From Ornithodoros turicata (lineage: Eukaryota; Arthropoda; Arachnida; Ixodida; Argasidae), in NCBI RefSeq assembly GCF_037126465.1, contig NC_088206.1, forward strand, positions 26,662,790-26,726,789: DNA of 64,000 nucleotides, in the 5' to 3' direction. Below the pieces are notes generated by a model. The model made no database searches and was not told the origin of the DNA. It worked only from the letters and a program-made list of their open reading frames with translations. Positions 1 to 9,079 of this stretch are shown one piece after another; the stretch's first letter is position 1; every line of letters begins with the position of its first letter. The translations under genes were made by a program, and so were the position numbers.

Positions 1-110
1 CTTTCTTTTTTTTTGCTATAGTCGTGATGACGCCCACTTCTGTGTGGCCAACAACGGCGAGCCGATCCTGCCATTAGCCCCCCCCCCCCCACCTCCCTCT
101 GTTGTTAGAG
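1..110. repeat. dispersed repeat, copy 1 (ends in C-run)
   Basis: The T-rich start, the GACGCCCACTTCTGT stretch and the following C-run recur at 44446-44545 with few changes. No coding potential is evident. The copy at 44.5 kb was later interrupted by an LTR element just beyond the C-run, so the repeat predates that insertion. Family unknown. Confidence 0.75.
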
Positions 111-547
111 TGAACCTAGAAGCCAAGAAGACGGCGAAGAGGGGCATTTCAACAACTGAGCCACCCCGATAGATACGGTAGCCCTAATGTACAAAGGGTA
201 TCGAACTATCTCGTATGCCTCAGTTAGAGTCATTGAGTAGTTTCAAAGTACTGCAGCTGATGTACAACTGCAAGTTCTACGCCAGGGGGCGCCGTGTGGG
301 GACGCGATATTAGCTCCGTGAAGTTCGTCTGATATGTTAATGACGGATCCCATTTGTAGACGTTCGTTCTTTCTTCTTTATTCGACCACGCTTTTGCGTC
401 TTCCTTGACGACAATGGATCAAGGCCCTCTAAAAAAAAACGCGTGCTGTAACGGCCAACGCGCTGCAATTCGCGTTGTGAAATGAGTTTGCCGCAGCATA
501 CTGTCGTTTTGCTTGGGCGGAAAGAAACTGCACTCTTAAAAATGAAT
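111..547. other. no gene recognised
   Basis: This stretch has short open frames on the minus strand but no recognisable motif, splice context or repeat partner apart from its edge with the fold-back repeat that follows. Confidence 0.5.
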
Positions 548-771
548 TTCACCGCATAGCACGCTCCTAGCCAACCATAATCCCGAACGACATCAGCCTC
601 TCCCCTGATTTATTGAAAACGGGAGGCGTACGCCTTTTTTTTTTTGTACCGCTTATGCAGTACATAATTGGCACAAAAAAAAAAGACGTACACCTCCTGC
701 TTTCAACAAATCAGGGACGCGAACGATGTCAATAGGGATGGTAGTTGGATAGGAGCGTGCAATGCGGTGAA
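548..771. repeat. fold-back (inverted-repeat) MITE-like element
   Basis: An arm of about 100 bp beginning TTCACCGCATAGCACGCTCC is repeated in reverse complement and ends at 771, so the unit can fold on itself around a short spacer near 650-672. Poly-T and poly-A runs sit at the inner ends of the arms. A single, more diverged arm occurs at 44090-44170, and the phrase CTTCACYGCATAGCA recurs through 8.0-8.8 kb, so this is a dispersed family. No transposase is encoded. Confidence 0.75.
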
Positions 772-825
772 GAGTGTGCAGTTCACTCTAAAAACAGAAC
801 TTCACCGCATACAGAACTTCACGTC

Positions 826-1498
826 GATCATTCTCCAGCAATTAACCACCTTAGGGAATTACGTCGCCGAACAGAAAGAACGGCTCGTCGAACAGGGCAA
901 CTTCCTGACATTGTAGCGTACCGCAGGATGAAAGCTAAAGTAACACGAGAACTTAAGAAAGAAGATCGAAAGCGGTGGCGTAAGTTTTGTCAACACCTTT
1001 CACCGTTTGACCGGGCCACAAAGATCTGGAGGACAATTCGAGCTCTGAAGGATGCGCCCCCACAAAAGAATCCTCTCACGGCATTGGCTATCGTTAAGGG
1101 TGTAGACGAAAACACGCTAGCGACAGATCTCTCCATCGTACTAACGACACCGGTACACCGCAGTTTTGTCCACAGTTTGACGGCTCAAATTCACCATGAC
1201 TGGTCCAGTCCACCGGAAGTTATGGACACCGACTTCACACTAATCGAGCCAAAGACATCGTTGAAACTTGTGAATGTTGGCTCATCCCCGGGACCAGATA
1301 AAATCACTTATGCCGCATGCGAAACCTTGACGGCCGGTCACTCCAAGCTCTCCTTCATGTTTATAATACGTCGTGGCAACAGGGATCCCTACCATCTACC
1401 TAGAAGGAGGCATTAGTTGTTCCCGTCCTGAAACCAGGTAAACCCCCATTGCCCTGTCCTCATTTCGCCCTGTGAGCCTGACAAGCACTAGTAATCAT
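826..1498 (+). pseudogene. non-LTR retrotransposon fragment (linker and start of RT)
   Basis: The plus-strand frame encodes the basic linker that precedes the reverse transcriptase in I-group LINEs. It includes KRWRKFCQHLSPF and ends in the RT entry motif SSPGPDKITYAA. After a frameshift near 1380-1410, VVPVLKPGKPP and FRPVSLTS are still readable. The minus-strand element at 53.3-56.2 kb carries a close relative of the same region. The endonuclease is absent upstream and the RT core is lost downstream, where an inverted-repeat element abuts at 1500. It is a dead fragment with both ends truncated. Confidence 0.85.
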
Positions 1499-1499
1499 T

Positions 1500-1651
1500 C
1501 AACCCAAGTTTTACACAGAAAATCCACGGCAAGTATTGCACTTTTTACTTTAAAATTACTTTTTCTATTTAAATTTTTAAATTTTTGAAATTGTGCAAAA
1601 CCTAACTCAATGCAATACTTGTCGTGGATTTTCTATGTAAAACTCGGGTTG
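1500..1651. mobile_element. inverted-repeat MITE, 41-bp arms
   Basis: Arms at 1500-1540 and 1611-1651 are reverse complements with three mismatches (ends CAACCC...GGGTTG) around a 70-bp AT-rich spacer. It abuts the truncated LINE frame immediately upstream. I see no clear target duplication, and the continuation of the LINE is not found on the other side. Confidence 0.75.
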
Positions 1652-2289
1652 TAGAAGAAACTAGATAGAAAGGAAGCAGACAGTGGGAAATAATTTATTT
1701 GAAAATCAACGACGCCATCTTGAAGAAATCACGCCGGTGCGGGCGACCGGGCCCCACGGTTGCAGAGGCAGGTGGCCACCTAGTTGCAAGGCATCACACC
1801 AGATGGCGCCAGCATCGTAGCTCTATGCGAGAAAGACAGTGAACAACAAAGTACTAGCGACACGTAAAAATGGCAGCACTGCTCAACAAGTCTAGGCATG
1901 CGGGAGAAAAGGCCTAACCACAGCGTCACAACACTACGCGGCTAACACAAGGCGGGAACCACTAGCCACACGACGGTAAACGTGCGTCAGCAGGCTCGGT
2001 ACGGGACACCGCTAAACAAGTCTAAACATGCACGTACGGCGAGAAAAGGCTTAACACGAGCACGGTAAAACAACGCGCAAACATTGGTAAATCACTCACC
2101 TTTTTCCCCTGCGGCAACGGTGCGACTGCTCCATCCGAGAGCCAGGCAGAAACTGAGCGGGCGCGGGGACTGCGGAGCAACCGAGCGCACGTCTGCTCTC
2201 CACGACAGCCAGCGAGCAACTGACTGGGACGCCGCGCGCGCTCTTAGCGCCCTCTGCGGCGACCACCTGCGAGAGGCAAAGAGAGAAGA
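1652..2289. other. GC-richer stretch with short direct repeat
   Basis: The phrase CAACAAGTCTAGGCATGC (about 1883) recurs changed near 2013, giving a two-copy direct repeat about 130 bp apart. On the minus strand AAAAAG|GTGAGT at about 2096-2104 is a textbook splice donor downstream of the CRE/CCAAT block that follows. No protein is recognised. Confidence 0.4.
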
Positions 2290-2316
2290 GCATTCCTGCG
2301 CCCTCTTCTTGCGTTG

Positions 2317-2427
2317 CTCATTGGTCGTGACGTCATCCCATTGTCCCAAGGCTACACCGTTTTTTTTTTCACACGGTCGACACAACTGGACAAGGTCAAT
2401 CTGCAATGAAGCCATGGCATGACGTCA
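2317..2427 (-). promoter_or_regulatory. paired CRE (TGACGTCA) motifs with CCAAT box
   Basis: Perfect palindromic TGACGTCA sites lie at 2328-2335 and 2420-2427. Reading the minus strand, a CCAAT box (complement of ATTGG at 2320-2324) follows the first CRE, and a strong GTGAGT donor lies about 220 bp further on. The arrangement resembles an ATF/CREB plus NF-Y promoter, but the direction and any transcript are inferred. Confidence 0.4.
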
Positions 2428-2610
2428 TCATGCGCCTGCGTGGCTCAAGGACGCGTACGATCTAGACAGGGGGCCTATTATTTATTGAATCACTATCCCA
2501 AGATTATTTCCTTTATTCTTCTATAACGATTGCATAGGAAACTATTGCAGAAGAGCACCATGCATGAAAACTGATCGTAGGAATTCCAAAGTCTTACTAA
2601 ATGAGACTCG

Positions 2611-2713
2611 AAGCGTATACGAAGAGGGGAGTCAAGTCCTGTAGATCACATAAACAAAATACAGAAACCGACACTGAAACCGACACTTCAGTGTCGGTTT
2701 CTGTATTTTGTTT
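2611..2713. mobile_element. 103-bp insertion ending in a perfect hairpin
   Basis: The segment is flanked by the 12-bp duplication AAATGAGACTCG (2599-2610 and 2714-2725). The related block near 3675 has a single uninterrupted version (AAATTAGACTTG), which represents the empty site. The hairpin has 28-bp arms at 2651-2678 and 2687-2714 and an 8-bp loop, with no mismatch. A 12-bp duplication is in the range produced by LINE-type target-primed insertion. Confidence 0.7.
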
Positions 2714-2749
2714 AAATGAGACTCGCAAAAGAACAAACTATCCTAACTC

Positions 2750-3367
2750 CATCAATGGCTAATAAGAGGACTAGGCACTCAACAAATCAACACAGAGTAT
2801 GGGTAACAAGGAGCGCAGAACGATGCGTCTACTCCATCCGACAATATACCACTGAATCGTAATGCTTTTTCTCCTCTATAAAGTCATGCATCTGTCCCTC
2901 TTGCGGTTGATTTCTGAACTAATTTAATCGCAAAATTATTAAGAATTGTTCTAGCACTATTCCCATTCAGGGCAGCACTATCAACATCGTCAAGACAAGA
3001 ATGTTCCTTGTCAAAAAAGAAAAAAAAATACAAAGCGTCAACAAAGGAAAGCATGCATGTCGAGGCATGTCAGGACACGTCAGGACAAATCGCACGACTG
3101 CTGGGCAACAGAGGAAAACAAACACTGAGACACTTGAACAGAGTGAAAAAGACACTCACCATCATTTTTCACGTTCACTACATTCCCTCATTGTAAATCC
3201 GTTCGTCACACACCATTCGCCAATGACGAACCACACATCCGCTCCCCATCAAAGGCAGACGGAACCCAACCGAAGCTACGCTCTTCCACTAACGGCCAAC
3301 GCAATTGCTAGGAACAGAATTAATGCGTCCACACCCGTCAGTGTCCAAGGGAGAAGTGAATCCTTGC
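2750..3367. other. no gene recognised
   Basis: AT-rich spacer between the two duplicated blocks. On the minus strand GATG|GTGAGTGTC near 3155-3165 is a donor-like site lying downstream of the second CRE/CCAAT block, parallel to copy 1. Nothing else is recognised. Confidence 0.4.
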
Positions 3368-3690
3368 GCCCCCTGCAGGCCGTGCTCATTGGTCGTGACG
3401 TCATCCTATTGTCTCAGGGCTCACTGTTTTTTTCCACTAATGCTCCTCTGTGGACAAGGTCCACCTGAAACAATAGTGTCGCGGTATGACGTCATCATGC
3501 AGCTGTGTGGCTCAAGGACGCGTACGCTATAGACAGGGGACCTGTTATTTATTGAATCACTATCCCAAGATTATTTCCTTTATTCTACTATAATGATTGC
3601 ATAGGGAACTATTGCAGAAAAACACCATACATGAGAGGTGATTGTAGGAATTCCAAAGTCTTACTAAATTAGACTTGCAAAAGAATATCC
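3368..3690. repeat. diverged direct duplication, copy 2 (carries CRE and CCAAT motifs)
   Basis: Matches 2290-2620 in direct orientation. It retains both TGACGTCA palindromes (3396-3403 and 3487-3494) and the adjacent CCAAT box on the minus strand (ATTGG at 3388-3392), although the sequence between the motifs has diverged. It lacks the 103-bp hairpin insertion of copy 1. Confidence 0.8.
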
Positions 3691-4494
3691 TAACTTATCC
3701 GCCTGATATTTACCCCCCAAACGAAATTTCCAAATATGGGTTTAGCCAGAATTTACCCAAGAACAAATTCCTTAAACTCGCTTGTGTGCCACCGTACGGA
3801 ACGGAAATTGCTGAAAACTTCAAAGTAAAATTGTAAAAACGGTGGAGGAGCTGAAATCTGTGATGTTATTGTTAAAAAATACGCGTGACAGAGCGTTCGC
3901 ATGGTTTTCGGAGGCCATCGGCGTTCCTCAAGGCGGCTTCACCGCACTACACCGAAGCATTAGGTGAACCCCACTTTAAGGCATCGGCGGGATTGCCCGA
4001 TTATGTGTATGGTTTCGTTTGATTTCCAATCGACATGCTATTGACGGCAGCGCTAATCTGGCTTCAATGCCATAACGATCCAGTGTAATATTACGGGGAT
4101 TCTATGTACTTCACTTGAGCAGGTTACTTTTAAAACGAAGTTGCTATCAGCAAACAGGCCTAACTATTTTTTTTTCAAAGATACTTCACTCAATGTGAGG
4201 TTCATTTTATACAATAACGGTGGTGATATCAACTGACCTGATACAATGTTGCCTGCAATTGATGTAAGCAAGGCGTAGTGTGCTACATTTTACAGTGTAG
4301 TAAGTGTCAGTGACAAACGCTTACTGCAAAGACCCAAGGTTCATTGTGATGGATAATGTAACAACAGTTAAAAATCCTAACTTTGCCTGCAGATTTGCAT
4401 GCACCATTGTGCTCTTGACAGCTACTCCAGTAGTCAAGTGAGTGTAAGGCAAATATGCCAGAATTTTCCCAATTTCCGCTCACGTTGTGTGAAC

Positions 4495-4606
4495 TTACAA
4501 CGAATATAACCCGAATACATCCAAATTTTTAACTGAAAATATCACCCAAAATTTACCCCCGAATTTGGCAAAAAATATAGCCCGGAAAAGTCAGGCCATA
4601 AGTATA
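4495..4606. mobile_element. probable right end of an hAT-like element
   Basis: The complement reads GGCCTGACTTTTCCGGGC and then GGGGGTAAATTTTGGG. This resembles the termini at 20727 and 21352 (TAGGCTCTGACTTTTTCGGG), which have the same inner CGGG-rich phrases. A left end near 3700 (CCTGATATTTACCCCCC) is possible but not clear. Confidence 0.35.
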
Positions 4607-4769
4607 CAGCAGGACGCAAGCAGGGTAATCAACCCAATACGCAACAATGTTTACAAGAAATGCGCATGAGATATATGTTTCCTATCACAAGTGCGGAAAG
4701 CGTTTCTTGAGATGCTAGCAAACGCGAAAGAAATTTTGCCGCTGGATGAAATTTGGGGAGAAAGTGAAA

Positions 4770-5051
4770 TTATTGCAAACACGAAGCTGACTCGGGGGAA
4801 CTGTCGGGAATCTGGTTACTTGCATCCCATCTGTTATGTGAGCATAACAGCAAGGTCTTGCAACCTTCTGCTGAATTTGCATAATGTTTCTGAATAAACT
4901 GCTACCTACTAGAAATAATGGTGATCAACACCAGGCACGAAATGGCCCCATTTCCTTGCAGGATGTTTGTTGCCTCTTCAACTGGTTTCAGGCATTTAAC
5001 AAGCCCTCTGATGCTCTCCTTGTTGAACGAAGATGGGAGGTCAATTTTCTT
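4770..5051 (-). pseudogene. open frame continuing past the stop of the spliced gene
   Basis: Directly after the TAA at 5052-5054 the same frame stays open for 93 codons. It contains LVKCLKPVEEATNILQGNG and LITIISSR, which resemble the segment after the RWNS motif in hAT-family transposases. This suggests that the TAA is a premature stop in an older, longer protein, or that a further splice bypasses it. Confidence 0.45.
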
Positions 5052-6091
5052 TTATGTCTGTGCAGCCCTCTCTTTCAAAACGCTGTCGACAGCTTCGTAG
5101 ACATCATCCTGCATTTACAATGTCGGCAATTAATAAATAATAACTGTCAGGTATTACCTGCACATACCTCTACAAGTCGTTTTGCTGCATGGAGGAAGGA
5201 ATTCCATCTTGTGATGCACGGGAGGAGAGGGCCTTTGCTACACTTGCTTTTCAACCGCTCAGTCCAAAACGGAGACCGCCTGAAGACAAGTACCACTGTG
5301 GAGATCGCCCTTGACAGTTCAAACGCCTCTTCATCAGCTTTCAAAGCCATGACCCTCAAAGTAAATAAATCCTAGCTCTGTTGTCTATCACTGTCCTTTA
5401 CGTGTGTCTTTGCATGTGTTTTTTGTATTTTCTTTTGCTCATTTGTCACTTATTTGGTAAACCTCCTTACCTTCTGCTTCCCGACTCCTCGGTTCCACGA
5501 AGACCGGCAGATGTGGAGGGAACCGGCTCTGTCTCGTTCTGAAAACGTGCAATTGATATAAACATTGTGAGGTGTGCTGCATTCACTCATGCTTTATCTT
5601 TTCCACTTGTTTCATATTCATGTTGGGCTAGGACCGCTGTATATTATGTACTACTGAGACGGGCAACATCACTTCCATGAGGCCGGTCTCGATGGACATC
5701 TCCACCGCTCCTGGTACGCCCACCGTCGTGTCCCAGCTTACAAGAGGCATGACACGCCGGTCGAGCCCAGACAGGCACGATGAGGTGTCCACTGGGGCCG
5801 GCCCCACGTTAGCGACAACGTTGCAGCTTCCTCCCCTTGTGGTCTGCAGTCTTCGTGACAATTCTCTGGCACGGCTCTGCATGCTGTGGCCCCAGTGCTT
5901 CCAAAATTGCTGCCACCCCTTGCCGTCTTTGTTGTATGTTCCAACAGCGTTCAGGGTGGCAGCAATTCTGTCCCATTTCACTCTGCGCTGTGCAGCCGTC
6001 ACACACTCGAGGAATCTCCTGTTGCTACACAGTTCGGGCAACTCCTCGAGCAGTGACAACAGCAGCAGCTTTTGGGCTTCGCTCGCCATAT
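5052..6091 (-). CDS. spliced gene: Myb/SANT-like N-terminus joined to hAT-transposase-like segment
   Basis: Start ATG at 6089-6087 lies two bases after a strong acceptor (pyrimidine tract, ACATTACAG). Exon A (6091-5655) gives 145 codons with a Myb/SANT-like pattern: VKWDRIAATLNAVG, then WQQFWKHW. A weak donor (TCA|GTAGTA) leads to a 116-bp intron. Exon B (5538-5471, TTTTCAG and GAAG|GTAAGG) encodes ETEPVPSTSAG. Another 116-bp intron follows, then exon C (5354-5168) with LLPCITRWNSFLHAAKRL, the RWNS phrase typical of hAT transposases. GAG|GTATGT opens a 59-bp intron, and exon D (5108-) reaches TAA at 5052-5054. All joins keep frame, giving about 248 codons. It could be a domesticated transposon fusion, a spliced transposon gene or a recent pseudogene. 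Exon order is inferred from splice signals only. Confidence 0.5.
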
Positions 6092-6931
6092 CTGTAATGT
6101 GAGAAGAAGAAAAAAAAAGATACACACCAACTTTCACTTCTGGACAACCACCTGATTTCTAATTGAAAGTAGACTAAAGCAGGACTGAGCTAGTTTCCCC
6201 TGCTAAGTCGGACAAAAATTATGGCCATATTTTGTTCATCTCAACCCTTTTTGTGCAGGGAGGTCCTATGAGTGGTTTATCTTTTACTTTTGTATTTTCT
6301 TTTTATTGGATGGGCTAGTCATTTTGTTCTTTTCTAAATTCGAAAGAATAGTTGTTCTAGGTCGCTGCCATGCTTTATCATTAACGGGTGCTAGTGTTCG
6401 GTTTTTCAAGTGCTTCAACAGTGCACTGCACCATACGCTTCAGCTGAACGTCTCGAATTGTGTATTGCAAGGCCCAAAAACGTGAAACTGGAGCGTAAGA
6501 AATGTTTTTGTTTGTTTCAGTGTACATGGCTGCATGTTTCAAAACTCTCAACCACTGCTCAACTGTGCTCAACCAACTGAGCTTTCAACTGTGCTAACAT
6601 AGCATTACTTAAGCCTTCCGTCTACATCAAGACATATTACAAGTGGTTTAACGTCCGGCGACAGTTACGCAGAGAAACATAATTTCACCGCTACACAGGT
6701 GAAAGTTGATGAAGCTGATACAATTCTATAGATAGCGAGCAACATTTTAAGCACGGCGCCTTGCAGACAGTGTGAGCAGTCGTGCAAAATATCGAAGCAA
6801 AAACCTAAATGCATCGAGGAATTACATAAATATGGTTCACACACAGTTTTCTTGTGTTACGATGTTGCAAGAGGTAGTACGCGACTAAGTTATAGCATAC
6901 GGAATGATATCTCAAGAATTTTCATACTCAC
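6092..6931 (-). other. probable first intron of the Myb/SANT-like gene
   Basis: The minus strand opens with TTTG|GTGAGTATG at 6932/6931, a near-ideal donor, and closes with a long pyrimidine tract and CATTACAG at 6092. Inside, CTAAGTCGGACAAAAATTATGGCC near 6205 recalls the interior of the Tigger-like element at 16.26 kb, so the intron may hold an old copy of it. Confidence 0.45.
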
Positions 6932-7030
6932 CAAACTTTTGAAGTGATGCGCGCGTCCAAGTTTGACTCTCAACCGCTTTTTCATTAGACGACTACACGT
7001 AGTTTCTCATTGGTTGATTTGAACCAGAAA
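6932..7030 (-). promoter_or_regulatory. candidate non-coding first exon and CCAAT box
   Basis: Sequence upstream of the donor at 6931 has no long frame and would form an untranslated first exon. CCAAT (complement of ATTGG at about 7010-7014) lies about 80 bp upstream of the donor. A CpG-rich block at 7140-7420 lies further upstream and could be the true promoter. No TATA box is evident. Confidence 0.3.
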
Positions 7031-7139
7031 TCAAACAGCTGAAAGGAATGCTGTTTCGAGGCGTACTTACAGTGTAATTGTTTATGTAACCAAAATTATG
7101 TGTCCCGTTTAGACATTATTTCAACTTCATTTCTGGTAC

Positions 7140-7420
7140 TAAGTGCGTTCGCAGCAGGCCTCTAGCCGAGAGTGCCGTCACCTCGTGGCGGATCGCGCAA
7201 CGATAGCGCAACGGTAGTGTCCCCGCACTTTCGTTGTCCTCCTGCGTAGTGGCAACGATGGGCGTGGTCAGCGCGAAGTCGCGAGCTCGCGCAGTGTCCG
7301 GGAACGCGCCCCAGGTCGTTCCAAATCGTGTGCGACAGTGCGTTTTCGGTATAAAACTGCAATATGCGCGGACATTTGCAGGCTAAAATCGCGTGAGCTG
7401 TCCACGCGCCGCCGGAAATT
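7140..7420. other. CpG-rich block
   Basis: This stretch is markedly richer in CG dinucleotides than its AT-rich surroundings (for example GCGCGAAGTCGCGAGCTCGCGC near 7274). It lies upstream of the minus-strand spliced gene and may be a promoter region. No protein motif was recognised in its open frames. Confidence 0.35.
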
Positions 7421-7639
7421 TGTGTTTCAGATATTGCTGCATGGTGTCGCGTGACAAGATTCTAAATCTATGTGGTGTGAAACCCCTCATATTCGTAACT
7501 GTGATGCTCTTAAGGTGAGCACATTTTTTTCTTAGATGAACTTATTCATAATGCGACGAGCACTGCACATTTTGTGCGAACATCCTAAATTTATATTTCT
7601 ATTGGTGCTTTTTACTGTTCAGTAGTGCTCTGTTTAGAA

Positions 7640-8900
7640 GGAACTCGCTTGAAATATACGCTGGCTATGTTTGTGGTGCACGCACAGAGTGTTCTGGGAG
7701 AGCTCTGAAGGCAGTCTGAAATTGTGTTTCTTGATACTCAGCTTGGGTTGGTGGTAGCCAAGGTCGTGCCGAAGACTGGGAGGTGGTGGGTTCGAATCCT
7801 ACCACCGGCTGTGCTGTCTGAGGTTTTCCCTGGGTTTTCCGAAGACTTTCCAGACGAATGTCGGCACAGTTCCCCCTGAAGTCGGCCCAGGACGCATACT
7901 AACCCCCCTGTCCCTCAGTCCTTCCTGCTGTCCTCTCTCCATCTGTCCACATCTGTACGTCGCTCATAGCCACAGTTGCTTCGCGGTGCTAACACAGAAA
8001 AAAGCTTGGGTTGAGTCTTCTTTTTAAGATTGAGTACGTGCGAAGCTTCACTGCATAGCACCAACCACTTTGGGTTTACTCGATCGCTTTGTTTAATAAG
8101 CGTCGGAGCTTCAGTGAGAGAAACATTCTTGAGCTTCACCGCATATACACTGGCTATGTTTGTGGTCCACACACACAGAACGTTCTGGGAGAGCTCTGAA
8201 GGCAATCTGAAATTGTGTTTCTTCATACTCAGCTTGGGTTGAGTCTTCTTTTTAAGATTGAGTACATGCGAAGCTTCACTGCATAGCACCAACCAGTTTG
8301 TTTAATAAGCGTTGGAGCGTCGAAGTATTAGTGAGAGAAACAATCTTGAGCTTCACCGCATAGCATCACTATGCTTTGCCATTCTGCTTGATTTAATTAA
8401 TTTGTAGTGTTAAAGTGCAACGCACACTGTCTAAAACAAAAACGATCCTAAGCTTCACTTCTCTACATGTTTTCTTGATCATTCAAATTGTTTTTCTCTA
8501 AAATGAGCTTCTCTGCACAGCAACAACTATCGATGCTTTCTCGATCATGTGCTTCTTCCTGCTCAACTTTTTTTTTATTTCGAACGCGTGCGGACTTCGC
8601 TGCTTAGCATCACGATGAGTTTTTTGCGCTCTGCTTAATACACACTGAAATGTTTCTTTTTGTTCTGGGGACGATGGAGTGCACTATCTGTGGCAAAATT
8701 TGTTGTTGAGCTTTTAAGAATGGACGCGCTTCACTCCATAGCATCATTTGTGGATTTTCTTTGCTATTCTGCTTGATAAACATTGAAATAAATGTTTATG
8801 TTGAAGTGCAAAGCACTCTATAAGAAAAAACGGTACAGGGGGTAGGCTTCACCTAGCGCATGCCTGCAACCAGGTGAAGCCAACTTTACTCGTGTTCTAT
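7640..8900. repeat. degenerate repeat field with CTTCACCGCATAGCA phrases
   Basis: The phrase (A)GCTTCACYGCATAGCA recurs about every 100-200 bp with variable flanks, alongside TTGCCATTCTGCTTGAT-like stretches. The part 7654-8142 is duplicated as 8143-8370 (from ATATACACTGGCTATG to GAGCTTCACCGCATA) once an inserted SINE is removed. No coding region. Confidence 0.7.
7751..8002 (+). mobile_element. tRNA-derived SINE with 11-bp target duplication
   Basis: A perfect pol III box B (GGTTCGAATCC, 7789-7799) lies about 40 bp after a box A-like TAGCCAAGGTCG. It is followed by a body containing TTTTCCCTGGGTTTTCC and an A-rich end. It is flanked by AGCTTGGGTTG at 7740-7750 and 8003-8013. The tandem duplicate at 8229-8250 has one uninterrupted AGCTTGGGTTG followed by AGTCTTC, the unoccupied site, so both borders are fixed. 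I recall this body type from tick genomes. Ruka is a named ixodid SINE, but I cannot say this is the same family. Confidence 0.9.
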
Positions 8901-9079
8901 ATAGGTGGATAGAGTGTGTTTTGAGATGGTGTACATCGTACCGTGAACGCGTTTTTTTTAATTTCCTGTCAGCACCACCAAGTGGCTATGAGCAGTGTGA
9001 ACAGCAGGAGGCGGCACCATGTTAATGTAAGCTGTTTTATTTGCGTTTTGCATAGTTCAGCAGCGAATTAGCCTTCCAA

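Larger units (their letters stand above)
2290..2745. repeat. diverged direct duplication, copy 1 (carries CRE and CCAAT motifs)
   Basis: The block from GCGCCCTCTTCTTGC through the AT-rich GAATCACTATCCCAAG stretch and CAAAGTCTTACTAAAT matches 3368-3690 in the same orientation about 1.08 kb away, with scattered substitutions. Copy 1 has an extra 103-bp insertion near its end that copy 2 lacks. It may be a segmental tandem duplication or two copies of a dispersed repeat. Confidence 0.8.

Noticed and set aside
2084..2422. Overlapping plus and minus frames of 107-112 codons
   Set aside because: No domain, and they overlap the CRE-bearing duplicated block, where copy 2 does not preserve the frame.
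7785..7805. A functional tRNA gene at the box B
   Set aside because: No cloverleaf or acceptor stem can be formed, and the sequence continues into a SINE body with target duplications.
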